From the NCBI GenBank assembly GCA_009377445.1, contig WHUA01000002.1, forward strand, positions 124,001-188,000: a stretch of 64,000 bases of DNA, read 5' to 3'. The position numbers and the translations under genes were made by a program. The notes beneath the pieces are model-generated. The model was not told where the DNA came from, did no database searches, and worked only from the letters and a program-made list of their open reading frames with translations. Every line of letters begins with the position of its first letter. Within the stretch, counting starts at the first letter, position 1. Positions 42,676-50,824 of the stretch are shown here, in pieces. Origin of the DNA: Alphaproteobacteria bacterium (lineage in GTDB: Bacteria > Pseudomonadota > Alphaproteobacteria > UBA8366).

Positions 42676-43590
42676 TCAGCGCAGCGGAACGGCCGGCTCG
42701 CCTGCGGACCCGTTGAGCGGCTCGTCCAAATCGCCGAGCAGCGCGCGCGCCGTGTCGCCGATAGTTCGATCCGGAGCGAGCGCGGCCGCCTGCTGCAACC
42801 ATGTCCGCGCATTAGCCTCGTCGCCTTGTGCGGCGGCGCTGCGGCCGGCGCGGAAAAAGAAGCCGGCGGCCACCGTAGCCTCGCCTGCGATTTTGGCGCT
42901 TTCACCCGCCACAGCCAAGGCGCGGGCGAGACCTCGATAATCCAGGGTATCCCGCCGAAGCGCCACGGCGCGCTCCGATTCCTGCCGTGCCTGAGCGGGC
43001 GCACCGCTGCGCAAGGCGCTGCGAGCCGCCAGCTCCGCCGCATCGGCCTGCAGCGGCGGCGCATTTGCGGCGGACTGCAACCGTCTCGACGCCGCCTCGA
43101 GGCCGGCCTGGTTTCCCAGCTCGTCCGCGATGAGGCCGCGGAGGAATGTCGCCCGCGCGGCAGCCTCCGTATTGCCGCCGCCCGCGACCCGGGCGGCGAT
43201 CTCATCGGCCTTCCCCTGCGCGCCGGTGCGGTAGAGCGCCGTCGCTTCCACCAGCAGAAGGGCTGAAAACGGCTCGACGCCCCGGCGTTCCAGTTCCGTC
43301 CGGGCCGCCTGCGCGGCAAGTAGCGCCTTCTGCGGCTCATTGGCCTGAAGCTCCGCGACGGCCAAGTTATAGCCGAGGTTGCCGATGGCACCGAGATCGT
43401 CGCGGGCTTGAGCGCGCTTGAGGGCGACGCGGTAGCGTGACGCCGCCTCGGTGGCGCGATCCAGCTCTAATGCCAGCTGGCCGGCATGCACCTCGCGAGA
43501 CAGCGTTTCGTCGACCGGCAGGGCCGTCGGCGGCGGCGACCCGCCGCAGCTTACGCATGCGATCAGGACGAGCGGCGCGAGCCGCCTCAT
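42676..43590 (-). CDS. Probable TPR-repeat lipoprotein of the MCE-type operon
   Basis: 304 residues beginning MRRLAPLVLIACVSCGG, a lipoprotein signal with Cys at 12 or 15. Helical hairpins rich in Ala follow (AGQLALELDRATEAASRYRV, LGYNLAVAELQANEPQKALL, RALAVAGESAKIAGEATVAA), consistent with TPR units. It is the last gene of a chain in which each start overlaps the previous stop. Lipoproteins at this place in Mla-like operons (MlaA/PqiC analogues) face the outer membrane. I recognise no specific family. Confidence 0.8.
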   Translation of the reverse strand: MRRLAPLVLIACVSCGGSPPPTALPVDETLSREVHAGQLALELDRATEAASRYRVALKRAQARDDLGAIGNLGYNLAVAELQANEPQKALLAAQAARTELERRGVEPFSALLLVEATALYRTGAQGKADEIAARVAGGGNTEAAARATFLRGLIADELGNQAGLEAASRRLQSAANAPPLQADAAELAARSALRSGAPAQARQESERAVALRRDTLDYRGLARALAVAGESAKIAGEATVAAGFFFRAGRSAAAQGDEANARTWLQQAAALAPDRTIGDTARALLGDLDEPLNGSAGEPAVPLR

Positions 43591-44528
43591 GGGCGCACCT
43601 CCGTCGCGGGCAGGCGTTGCGAGTCCATAAGTGGCGCGTCGCCCCCGCCGAGTAGCCAGTGGCCGCGGAGCTGGGTCAGCAACTGGTCGAGGGTGTAGAC
43701 CGTCTGCTGAGTCTGCGTGAGCAAGCTCCCCAGGTTCCTGGTTCCGCTTTCGACATTGCGTGCGATATCCGGCGCTTCCTGAGCGACCTTCGAGAGCGTC
43801 AGGACGATTTCCTGCAGCGATACCAGAGTCTGCTCCGCGTGGCTCAGCAGGACCGGCACGCCGCTGTCCTGCGCGTTCGCCGTCCGCGCGAGCGCGGCAA
43901 TCTGTTCGGTGGCTGTACGCGCTTGGGCGATCGTCGCCTCGACGTCCTTGATCAGGGTATCGTCGACGAGTAAGCGCCCGACATTGCCTTCGCCTTTCTT
44001 GACATTCTCCAACGTTTCCGCCAATGCCCGCATGGCGCGGCCCGCGTCGTCCAGGATCGGAAACACCTTCTCGCGCACTTCATCGATCAATGCGCCGACG
44101 CTCTCGGTCGGTGCGCGCTCCGTTTCTCCCTGAATGACCGCGAACTGCCAGTCGAGGGGCGCGCCCGTTCCGCGCGCGATGTCGACATACGCCGCGCCGG
44201 CGACGCCGAAGCGGCGGCGGATCACTGCCTTGCTGTCGCGGCGGACAAACGCAAGGGCCTGATCCTCGAGCTCGGCTTCCGCGTACATCTTCTGGTGCGG
44301 ATCGATGACGACGCGGCGGATCGTCCCAACCCGCGTGCCGAGGACCTCCACCTCCGCGCCGGACGACAGGCCCGCCACACCCGATTCCGGCAGCATGATG
44401 CGCAAGGTATGAACCGTGCGGAACCAGTCGCGCAGGACGCCCGCTTGCAGGATGATGCCCAGGAACAACACGACAGCCGCCAACACCGCGAGGCCCACCC
44501 ACTCGTTTGCGTGACGCAGCCGGATCAT
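43587..44528 (-). CDS. MlaD-family MCE domain protein
   Basis: 313 residues: one N-terminal transmembrane helix (WVGLAVLAAVVLFLGIILQ), then an MCE domain about residues 38-120 with GVAGLSSGAEVEVLGTRVGT and FGVAGAAYVDIARG. A long helical tail follows (residues 145-290) that would form the central tube of a hexameric lipid-binding ring. MCE proteins ferry phospholipids or other hydrophobic molecules between membranes. It overlaps both neighbours by four bases. Confidence 0.92.
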   Translation of the reverse strand: MIRLRHANEWVGLAVLAAVVLFLGIILQAGVLRDWFRTVHTLRIMLPESGVAGLSSGAEVEVLGTRVGTIRRVVIDPHQKMYAEAELEDQALAFVRRDSKAVIRRRFGVAGAAYVDIARGTGAPLDWQFAVIQGETERAPTESVGALIDEVREKVFPILDDAGRAMRALAETLENVKKGEGNVGRLLVDDTLIKDVEATIAQARTATEQIAALARTANAQDSGVPVLLSHAEQTLVSLQEIVLTLSKVAQEAPDIARNVESGTRNLGSLLTQTQQTVYTLDQLLTQLRGHWLLGGGDAPLMDSQRLPATEVRP

Positions 44529-45232
44529 GCCGACCGCCTTACCGGAGCAAGCCCCTGATCGCTCAATCGAAACCGGCTGGTGGCGGGAAAGGAGCGGTCG
44601 CCCCAGACCGGATCGCTGTCCGCAAGCCAGATCGCCGCGGCGCCCTCGTTACGGGCCGCCGCCACCGCATTGAGCAGCGGCAACAGGAGCTCGCTACGCC
44701 GTTCCTGCAATGGGCTTTCCAGCACAAGCAAGGCCGGTTCCCCCAGGAATGCGCGAACGCAGGCGGCGCGTGCGCAGTCCTCAGGGGGAACATTGGCCGG
44801 GCGCTCCATCGGCAACCCCGGAAGGCCGAACGAACGGGCAAGCTGAGCCGCTTTCTCCCGCAACGCAGCCGCCTCGCGGCGAGTGTGGTGCAACTGGGGC
44901 AGAAGGATATTGGTGGCGACGTCGAGGCTTTCTATCCAGGCGCCGGTTGCGAACACGCGGCCGATGCGCCCGCGCAGTGCAGCCGCATAATGGTGCGGCA
45001 TCGACTCCCAATCGCGCCCGAGAAAGCGCACAGCGCCGCCAGCCAGAGGAACGAGGCCGCAGCATAAATCGGCAAACCACGCGGCGAGCGCTGAATTGGG
45101 CGCGTCGACCAACACCAGGTCCCCCGGCATCAACTGGAGCGTGATTACCGGCATCCGCATGTACCCCGGCATTTCCCGTGGGCGAGCCTCCGCAAGATCG
45201 AGGATTGCGACGTTGGATGCGATAGGCGTCAT
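44525..45232 (-). CDS. Degenerate MlaF-like ABC protein lacking all ATPase motifs
   Basis: 235 residues with the length and pattern of MlaF, but the catalytic sites are gone. The Walker A place (after LQLMPGD) reads LVLVDAPNSALAAW with no GxxGxGK(S/T). The Q-loop region reads GRVFATGAWIES. The signature LSGG is VPPEDCARA. Walker B reads ALLVLESPL instead of hhhhDEP. The H-loop region reads IWLADSDPVW without His. ABC shape cues remain (GLVPLAGGAVRFLGRDWESM; CVRAFLGEP). It overlaps mlaE- and mlaD-like genes by four bases, so it is expressed with them. It may be a structural pseudo-ATPase. Confidence 0.85.
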   Translation of the reverse strand: MTPIASNVAILDLAEARPREMPGYMRMPVITLQLMPGDLVLVDAPNSALAAWFADLCCGLVPLAGGAVRFLGRDWESMPHHYAAALRGRIGRVFATGAWIESLDVATNILLPQLHHTRREAAALREKAAQLARSFGLPGLPMERPANVPPEDCARAACVRAFLGEPALLVLESPLQERRSELLLPLLNAVAAARNEGAAAIWLADSDPVWGDRSFPATSRFRLSDQGLAPVRRSA

Positions 45233-46068
45233 ACCGCGAGGCTCAACACAATGCTGGTCAGCAGGATCGTCACCACGCCGCGCGTAAAGCCGATCGGCAG
45301 CAAGCGCGTGACGTCGTCCCGCGGCTTTGCGGCGAAGCCGGTCAGTGAGGCCGTCAATGCCACCAGGAAGCCGATCGACACCATCTTTCCCGGCACGACC
45401 ACGAAGTCCGCAGCGCTCATGGCCAGCAGAACCCTGTTCAGAAAAGACAAGAGCGAAACCTGCACGGCCCCGAGCAGGCTTCCGGCAATATAGCCGGTGA
45501 CCAACGCCGTGAGCACGAAAATGACGCCGAGCGTAAAAGATGCCGTCGCCAGAGCGCAGACCCGAGGCAGAAGGAGAAGCTGGAACGGATCCAGGCCCTG
45601 CGCTTCCAGGGAACGTACCTGCCCGCCGATCTGAAGCGCGCCAATTTCTGAAATCATCACCATACCGCTCCGACCCAGCAAAATGAGGCCGACCAGCAGC
45701 GGCGCAAGCTCGCGCACCAGCACCGTAACCAGGATGGAGCCAAGGAGGTCCCGCTGTCCCGCCACCCCAAGCCAATAGAGCGCCTGAGAGACCATCGCGA
45801 GGCCGATCAGGATCGCCGTGACAAGCGTGGCCGACAGGCCGCCGGCAATCGCTTGGTGAAGCGCGCGGCGAAACTCGAACCGGACCGTGCGCCGCCACGT
45901 GGCGGGCCGCACTGCGTCGCGGGCGACGCCGAATGAAAGCGAAGCGAGCATCAGCAGAAACGAGAAGCATTCCCGCGTTGCCTGACCGAGCCGCCAAAGC
46001 GTCCGGCGTATTCGCCCGCGGGGCTCGGCAGCCGTCAGAACCGCAGCGCCCTCCGGCATCTCGCTCAT
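45229..46068 (-). CDS. MlaE-family ABC permease
   Basis: 279 residues with five or six hydrophobic helices and the MlaE hallmarks: LVRELAPLLVGLILLGRSGM, VMISEIGALQIGGQVRSLEA and GLDPFQLLLLPRVCALATAS, which match the coupling-helix region with conserved Glu and the dP-PR motif. The 40 extra N-terminal residues are charged. It should be the inner-membrane core of the MCE transporter. Its partner ATPase in the operon is degenerate. Confidence 0.93.
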   Translation of the reverse strand: MSEMPEGAAVLTAAEPRGRIRRTLWRLGQATRECFSFLLMLASLSFGVARDAVRPATWRRTVRFEFRRALHQAIAGGLSATLVTAILIGLAMVSQALYWLGVAGQRDLLGSILVTVLVRELAPLLVGLILLGRSGMVMISEIGALQIGGQVRSLEAQGLDPFQLLLLPRVCALATASFTLGVIFVLTALVTGYIAGSLLGAVQVSLLSFLNRVLLAMSAADFVVVPGKMVSIGFLVALTASLTGFAAKPRDDVTRLLPIGFTRGVVTILLTSIVLSLAV

Positions 46069-48401
46069 AGCCGTCCCGCCAACACGAAGGTCCGCGCCTC
46101 ACCGACGTGCGGCATGTAGAAACTGCCCCGCGGACGGAAGAGAAAACCTTGACGGAGCCGCTCGTAAGCCGCCTCGGTCGCCTGCACGGTGCCGGGCATG
46201 GCCGATGCCGCCATGGACGCCGCCATACGCGTGGCCTCACCCCACAGGTTGAAGACCTCCGGACGATTTCCGATCGGGCTGCCGATCACCGTGCCGTAGT
46301 CGATCCCAATGCGAAACGCCTGCGGGCGGTTGTCTTCTTCGAACAGCGCGAAGCAGCGGTTCCTGAGCGCCACGGCCGTGTCCGCGATGAGCAGCGCCGC
46401 GGTTGAATCGGAGGCGCCGAACCCGGCAGCGGCGACGACCTCCTGTCCCAGAATCTTGAGATAGGGAATGTCGTGCCTCGCCGCGATCTCCTGCAGCGCG
46501 CAGATGATCTCGTTCGAGAACGAGCGCTCGTGGGCGGATGAGCGCGATGCCATGGCAATTGGATCGGCGAGCTGCAGCACCATGACCGCGACGTTCGGGT
46601 GGACGTCGGCCTCCATATCGGCGGGGTCGATCCCGCGAGCGGCGAGCTCGGTCGTAAAGCTCCGCGCCGAGATTGGGGCCGTTGCGGCAGGCAAGGCCGC
46701 GGCGGTCTGGCCTCGTCCGGGCGCCGGGTCCGGCCGCCCGGTCATGCGCAGTGCGATCATGTTGGCAACCGCCCGGATGAAGTCGCGGGCGCCCTCGGAT
46801 CTCGCAGCGTCCTCGAGCCAGACCGCGCCGACCACGTCTCCGCTTCGCCGTACGGGCACGGCGAGAAGGGCGCGGCTACCGAGCGGGTTCATCACCACAC
46901 GGTGCAATTCCGCCGTGCGGCGATCCTCCGCCGCGTCGGACACCTCAACTTCCTCGCCGCTCAGCAGATGGGCAAAGAACTGGGGCAACTCGTCGCGGTG
47001 AAGCTCGATACCGTCGACATGCCCTGCCGTGTCGCGGTCGAAGCTGTCCTCGCAACGCAAGGTTCGGCCGTCGGCCGTCAGCCGCCAGATGCTGGCGCGG
47101 CGCGCTTCCGTCACGTTTGCCAACGTCTCCGTCAGCGTTCGCGGCGGCTCTCTGCCCGATGCATCGAACAGCTCGGCGTTCGCCGCCAGGTCCGCAAAGG
47201 CGGCGCTCTGCCGGCTGATGGCATGCTGACGATCGAGCAGGAGACGCGCGTTTCGATCGGCGCGGAGCCCCTGCCGAACCAACAGCAGCCCCAGCAGCGC
47301 CGCCAGCGCTACGATCGCCAGCGACATTGCGAGCGCGGTGCGATGATTGCTCTCGACGAATCCGACGAAATCGTCCTCCGGGACGACCATCAGCACCGAC
47401 CAGGCCTGCCCGACAATTTCAAGCGGCGTCGCCGTCGTGATGTAGCGCCGCTCATCGACCGTGATGACGCGGCGGCCATGCCCTTCGATACGAAAGCGGT
47501 CGTAAGCGCCGGTGAGGGCAGCATCGTCGAGCTCGTCGACCGTCACCGTCGTCAGCTTGCCGTTCGTGTCGCGAAGAAGTGCGGCGCCATTCGGCGCCGC
47601 GATTACGTGACCCGTGTCGTCCATCACGATCGCGCGGCCGCGCGTGCCGATCTCGAGCGACGCGAGAAAGGTCGAGAGCGCCTCCAGCGTTATGTCGACG
47701 CCGAATACGTACCGGCGGCCGTCCGTGCCACGGACCGGGGCGGAAACCGTAATGCCCGGCTTCCGATCGGTGAAAAAGATATATACATCCGTCCAGAACA
47801 CGCCATCCGCGCTGACCGCGCCTGTGTACCACGGCCGCGTTCTCGGATCGTAGTCGTCGCCGGGGTCGTCCTTCCGTGCAATCTCCTCACCGGCGGCATT
47901 GCGGTGGACCCAGGTAACGCGGCGCGGCCCGGGCGCATTATGAATGATCTTGGTATCGATGCCGCCCGCTGCGCCGCGGCGCACCATGACATAGTTTCCG
48001 GCGGCGTCGGCGAAGCTGACGATTGCGATCTGTGGGACCTCGTTCAGGACGCCGGTCGCGAATGCATTCGCCAGCGGCAGGCGCTCGCCGGTTGCGCCTT
48101 CTCCCACGACATCGCGTGCGATGCGAAGGACACGTCCGGGCGAATCGAGATAGGTCGAGACGGCAAGGGCGATACGCCCGTCGAGCGTCGCCAGAATGTC
48201 TTCGGATAGCGCCAGCACACCGCGCCGATTCGCCTGATCGGCAAAGAGCGCGATACCGAGGATCGCCGCGATCATCAGCGCGACGCCTCCAATGGGAACG
48301 CCGATGCGCATCCAGGCGCGCCGGCGCCGTTGGCGTTCGTCCAGCGGATCTACGGTGACGTCGACCACCTCGCTGCCGGCTGCCAACATGCTGCCCCTCA
48401 C
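46065..48401 (-). CDS. Cache-GAF sensor with a degenerate class III cyclase domain
   Basis: 778 residues: a TM helix at 33-54, a periplasmic dCache sensor about 60-350 (hallmark DPRTRPWYTGA at 185-195), a second helix at 357-376, a GAF domain about 395-555, and a class III nucleotide-cyclase fold at about 600-750. The cyclase keeps one metal Asp (LADPIA, 613) and Lys649. The second metal site GD is GQ (653), and the NxxxR pair of the catalytic motif is Arg725 and Ser729 (GEATRMAASM). It is probably inactive. The GTG start overlaps the XRE stop (GTGA). ATG at 48389, with GAGGGG upstream, is an alternative. Confidence 0.85.
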   Translation of the reverse strand: MRGSMLAAGSEVVDVTVDPLDERQRRRRAWMRIGVPIGGVALMIAAILGIALFADQANRRGVLALSEDILATLDGRIALAVSTYLDSPGRVLRIARDVVGEGATGERLPLANAFATGVLNEVPQIAIVSFADAAGNYVMVRRGAAGGIDTKIIHNAPGPRRVTWVHRNAAGEEIARKDDPGDDYDPRTRPWYTGAVSADGVFWTDVYIFFTDRKPGITVSAPVRGTDGRRYVFGVDITLEALSTFLASLEIGTRGRAIVMDDTGHVIAAPNGAALLRDTNGKLTTVTVDELDDAALTGAYDRFRIEGHGRRVITVDERRYITTATPLEIVGQAWSVLMVVPEDDFVGFVESNHRTALAMSLAIVALAALLGLLLVRQGLRADRNARLLLDRQHAISRQSAAFADLAANAELFDASGREPPRTLTETLANVTEARRASIWRLTADGRTLRCEDSFDRDTAGHVDGIELHRDELPQFFAHLLSGEEVEVSDAAEDRRTAELHRVVMNPLGSRALLAVPVRRSGDVVGAVWLEDAARSEGARDFIRAVANMIALRMTGRPDPAPGRGQTAAALPAATAPISARSFTTELAARGIDPADMEADVHPNVAVMVLQLADPIAMASRSSAHERSFSNEIICALQEIAARHDIPYLKILGQEVVAAAGFGASDSTAALLIADTAVALRNRCFALFEEDNRPQAFRIGIDYGTVIGSPIGNRPEVFNLWGEATRMAASMAASAMPGTVQATEAAYERLRQGFLFRPRGSFYMPHVGEARTFVLAGRL

Positions 48402-48658
48402 CTATCGCGCCGCCGGCGGCCCGGCGGATTCTCGGCACGCGGCCGTATCGCGATCTCGAGATCGAGCGCAGCGAGCGTGTCGAGAAGCGTGAGGATCTGG
48501 ATCGCGGGCTGCCCCGCCTCGAGCTTGGAAATCGTCGCCTGGCGCCGCTGCACTCGCTTGCCGAGCAGCCCCTGAGTCAGGCCCAGCTTGCGACGCTCGC
48601 GTCGAACAAGCGCCCCAACCTGCTTCGCCGTATGTACGACCTGCACCGCGCTCTCCAC
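48398..48658 (-). CDS. XRE/HipB-type helix-turn-helix regulator
   Basis: 86 residues: VGALVRRERRKLGLTQGLLG, KRVQRRQATISKLEAGQPAI and a terminal LDLEIAIRPR strand as in HipB-like proteins. It is the first gene of the six-gene overlapping operon and probably represses it through the palindrome 37-54 bases upstream. The start is a GTG; another GTG four codons later is preceded by GGAGAG. Confidence 0.85.
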   Translation of the reverse strand: MESAVQVVHTAKQVGALVRRERRKLGLTQGLLGKRVQRRQATISKLEAGQPAIQILTLLDTLAALDLEIAIRPRAENPPGRRRRDR

Positions 48659-48694
48659 ATCTCAACAACGTCGGACAGGACTCATAGTAGCCAA

Positions 48695-48712
48695 TTATAC
48701 GCGTGCGCGTAT
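48695..48712. promoter_or_regulatory. Perfect palindromic operator candidate of the XRE regulator
   Basis: TATACGCG-TG-CGCGTATA is an exact eight-base inverted repeat with a two-base spacer. Its left end overlaps TATAAT (minus strand, 48698-48693), a good -10 for the operon. HipB-type regulators bind TAT...ATA palindromes, so autorepression is the natural reading. Confidence 0.6.
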
Positions 48713-48756
48713 AGCCTGAGGGCAGTCCGCGGCAGGATGGGCGTAGGCGTCTCGAT

Positions 48757-49620
48757 CTATGCCATCAGCGCCGCCGCGAAGCGCGCGGCCGGCGATGTCG
48801 CGGGCGTATCGTCCGGCAGCACCACGAACAGCTCCTTCGCGAGATCGGCGTCCGCCAGCCGCAGCGCGCTGAGCGTGCCGGCCCGCACCTCCTCCGCCAC
48901 CGCGCCGGCGAGGACGAGGGAAATCCCCAGCCCCGCCTTGACCGCCTCCTTGACCGCGGCGGTGCTGCCGAGCTGCATCGTGACGCGGAGCCGCGCGGCG
49001 TTGCGGCCGAAGGCCTTCCGCAGGAGCTGGCCCGTGCCGGTGCCGGGCTCGCCGCCGATCAGCGGCTGGTCGAGCAGCAGCGCCTTGGTCACCGACCGGC
49101 GGCGCGCCCAGGGATGCTTCGGCGAGACGATGACCGCCATCGGCTCGCGCCGCCACGGCGTGGCGTTGAAGCCGGGCCGGCCGTCCCACCATTCCATCAG
49201 CGCGACATCCACCTCGCCGCCGTCGAGGCGGCCGGCGGTCTCCGGGTTGGTGCCGAGCACGAGGTCGAGGTCGATGCCCGTCCCGGCGCCGGCCGCGAAC
49301 TGGTGCAGCCGCGCCGGCAGCAGGTATGTGCCGATGTTGCTGCTGGCGCCGATGGCGAGCGACCGGCCGGCGAGCGCCGCCGCGGCGCGGCCCGCCGTCC
49401 GCATCAGGCCCCGCGCATAGGGCATGAAGGCGATGCCGTCCTTGGTCGGCCGGGCGCTGTTCCGCGTGCGCACGACAAGCTGCACGCCGAGCGCCTCCTC
49501 GAGCTTGCGAAGCTGCTGCGAGACGGTCGGCTGGGCCAGGCCGAGCGCCTGCGCCGCGCCCTGGAAGCCGCCTTCGTCGATCACGGCGAGGAAGGTCTGC
49601 ACCTGCGCCAGGCTCAGCAT
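48757..49620 (-). CDS. LysR-family regulator, probable PtxE-type partner of the adjacent dehydrogenase
   Basis: 287 residues: N-terminal winged helix (MLSLAQVQTFLAVIDEGGFQ, GLAQPTVSQQLRKLEEALGV) and a two-lobe effector domain (LAIGASSNIGTYLLPARLHQ, LDGGEVDVALMEWWDG, VKAGLGISLVLAGAV). The ATG lies seven bases inside the end of the PtxD-like gene. In Pseudomonas stutzeri ptxD is followed by a LysR gene, ptxE, so this gene is likely its equivalent and may respond to phosphite or phosphate state. Confidence 0.9.
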   Translation of the reverse strand: MLSLAQVQTFLAVIDEGGFQGAAQALGLAQPTVSQQLRKLEEALGVQLVVRTRNSARPTKDGIAFMPYARGLMRTAGRAAAALAGRSLAIGASSNIGTYLLPARLHQFAAGAGTGIDLDLVLGTNPETAGRLDGGEVDVALMEWWDGRPGFNATPWRREPMAVIVSPKHPWARRRSVTKALLLDQPLIGGEPGTGTGQLLRKAFGRNAARLRVTMQLGSTAAVKEAVKAGLGISLVLAGAVAEEVRAGTLSALRLADADLAKELFVVLPDDTPATSPAARFAAALMA

Positions 49621-50639
49621 ATGCGCGCCATTTCTTCCGGCGCGTTGACCGCGCCCCGCGGCGGCCGCCCTTCGAAGCAATCGACGATGCTCATCGCCGC
49701 CGCCATCGCGATGTCGCGCCTGACCCGGTCGACCGCCGAGCCGAGATGCGGCGTCAGCACGGTGCGGTCCTGGTACTGCCGCAGGCGGAAGGAGACGGCA
49801 TGGGGCCGCCCGGTGCGGGCCCAATCCTCCATCTCGAACGCGTCCGCCGCGTAGCCGGCGAGCCGGCCGCATTCCAGCGCGTCGGCCACCGCCTCTTCAT
49901 GCACCAGCGATCCGCGCGCCGGATTGACGAGATAGCTGCCGGGCTTCATGCGTTTCAGCGCGTCGCGCCCGACGAGCTGCGTCGTCTCCGGAACAAGCGG
50001 CAGCGCCAGGATGACGAAGTCGCTCGCCGCGAGCAGCTCGTTGAACGGCACGCCGCGCAGCGCCAGCGCCGTCTCCTCGGCGTCCGGGATGCGCTGCCGG
50101 TCGTGATACAGCAGCCGCGCCTTGAAGCCGCGCAGCCGCTCGGCGATGGCGCGGCCGACCGCCCCCATGCCGACGATCCCCACCGTAGAGCCGCTCAATC
50201 CGGCGCCGTAGAACAGCGGCCGCCAGCCTTCGAATTGGCCGCCGCGGACGTAGCGGTCGCCCGCCGGCAGGTTGCGCGCGAGCGCGATCGTCAGGCCGAC
50301 CGCGAGCTCGGCCGTCGGCTCGGTCAGCAGATCCGGGACGACGGTCAGCCAGACGCCGCGCCCGGTGCAGGCGTCGACGTCGAAGTTGTCGTAACCCTTG
50401 AGCGCGCCCGCGACGATCTTCAGGTCCGGACAGGAGGCGAGAAAGCGGCCGTCGACGCGGTCCGGCATAAAGGCCATCAGCGCCTCGGCGTCGCCCGCGC
50501 GCTGCCGCAACTCCCATTCCGGCCACGGCTCGCGCGCGCGGTTGGCGTCGACCGAGAAACGGCCGGCGAGGAAGTCGAGCACCTCGTCATGCACCCAGTT
50601 GCTGACGACGACTTTGTACCTGCGGGACATGGATGCCAT
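49614..50639 (-). CDS. ptxD: Phosphonate/phosphite dehydrogenase (PtxD-like)
   Basis: 341 residues, strongly like PtxD. Shared blocks include LMAFMPDRVDGRFLASCPDL, ALKGYDNFDVDACTGRGVWL, TVVPDLLTEPTAELAVGL, FEGWRPLFYGAGL, VNPARGSLVHEEAV, YAADAFEMEDWART and LTPHLGSAVDRVRRDI. Residues described for PtxD phosphite binding and catalysis appear conserved: Met58, Lys81, Trp139, Tyr144, Arg242, Glu271, His298, Ser301, Arg307. NAD-binding motif GMGAVG is at 157-162. PtxD oxidises phosphite to phosphate with NAD. The ATG at 50639 follows GGAGCGC. No ptxABC transporter is next to it. Comparison is from memory of the Pseudomonas protein. Confidence 0.85.
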   Translation of the reverse strand: MASMSRRYKVVVSNWVHDEVLDFLAGRFSVDANRAREPWPEWELRQRAGDAEALMAFMPDRVDGRFLASCPDLKIVAGALKGYDNFDVDACTGRGVWLTVVPDLLTEPTAELAVGLTIALARNLPAGDRYVRGGQFEGWRPLFYGAGLSGSTVGIVGMGAVGRAIAERLRGFKARLLYHDRQRIPDAEETALALRGVPFNELLAASDFVILALPLVPETTQLVGRDALKRMKPGSYLVNPARGSLVHEEAVADALECGRLAGYAADAFEMEDWARTGRPHAVSFRLRQYQDRTVLTPHLGSAVDRVRRDIAMAAAMSIVDCFEGRPPRGAVNAPEEMARIC

Positions 50640-50661
50640 GCGCTCCATCCTACTATTCGGA

Positions 50662-50691
50662 TTCACAATGGTAAATGAATTGCATTGCGAA
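50662..50691. promoter_or_regulatory. Inverted repeat upstream of ptxD-like gene (LysR-type operator candidate)
   Basis: TTCACAATG at 50662-50670 and CATTGCGAA at 50683-50691 form nine-base arms with one mismatch and a 12-base spacer, ending 23 bases before the ptxD-like start. Arm size and spacing suit a dimeric regulator such as the LysR protein encoded downstream. Confidence 0.45.
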
Positions 50692-50740
50692 AAGTAATAT
50701 TCGTCGGACGAACCAAGCGCGGCGCGGCGCATAGCCGCCC

Positions 50741-50824
50741 GTGGACTGCCGCAACAAGCGCGGCAATGACGATATGTGTGTATTTACAATGCCGTCACCC
50801 GCGGACTTGATCCGCGGGTCCATG
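50741..50824. repeat. Inverted pair of hairpin repeat A in a 313-base gap
   Basis: A reverse copy 50741-50770 (imperfect arms around TGCCGC/GCGGCA) and a forward copy 50794-50824 (arms CCCGCGGA/TCCGCGGG, loop CTTGA), 23 bases apart. Downstream at 50851-50879 is a separate perfect ten-base inverted repeat, TTGCAATCGA / TCGATTGCAA with a nine-base loop, about 75 bases past the receptor stop. Confidence 0.8.
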
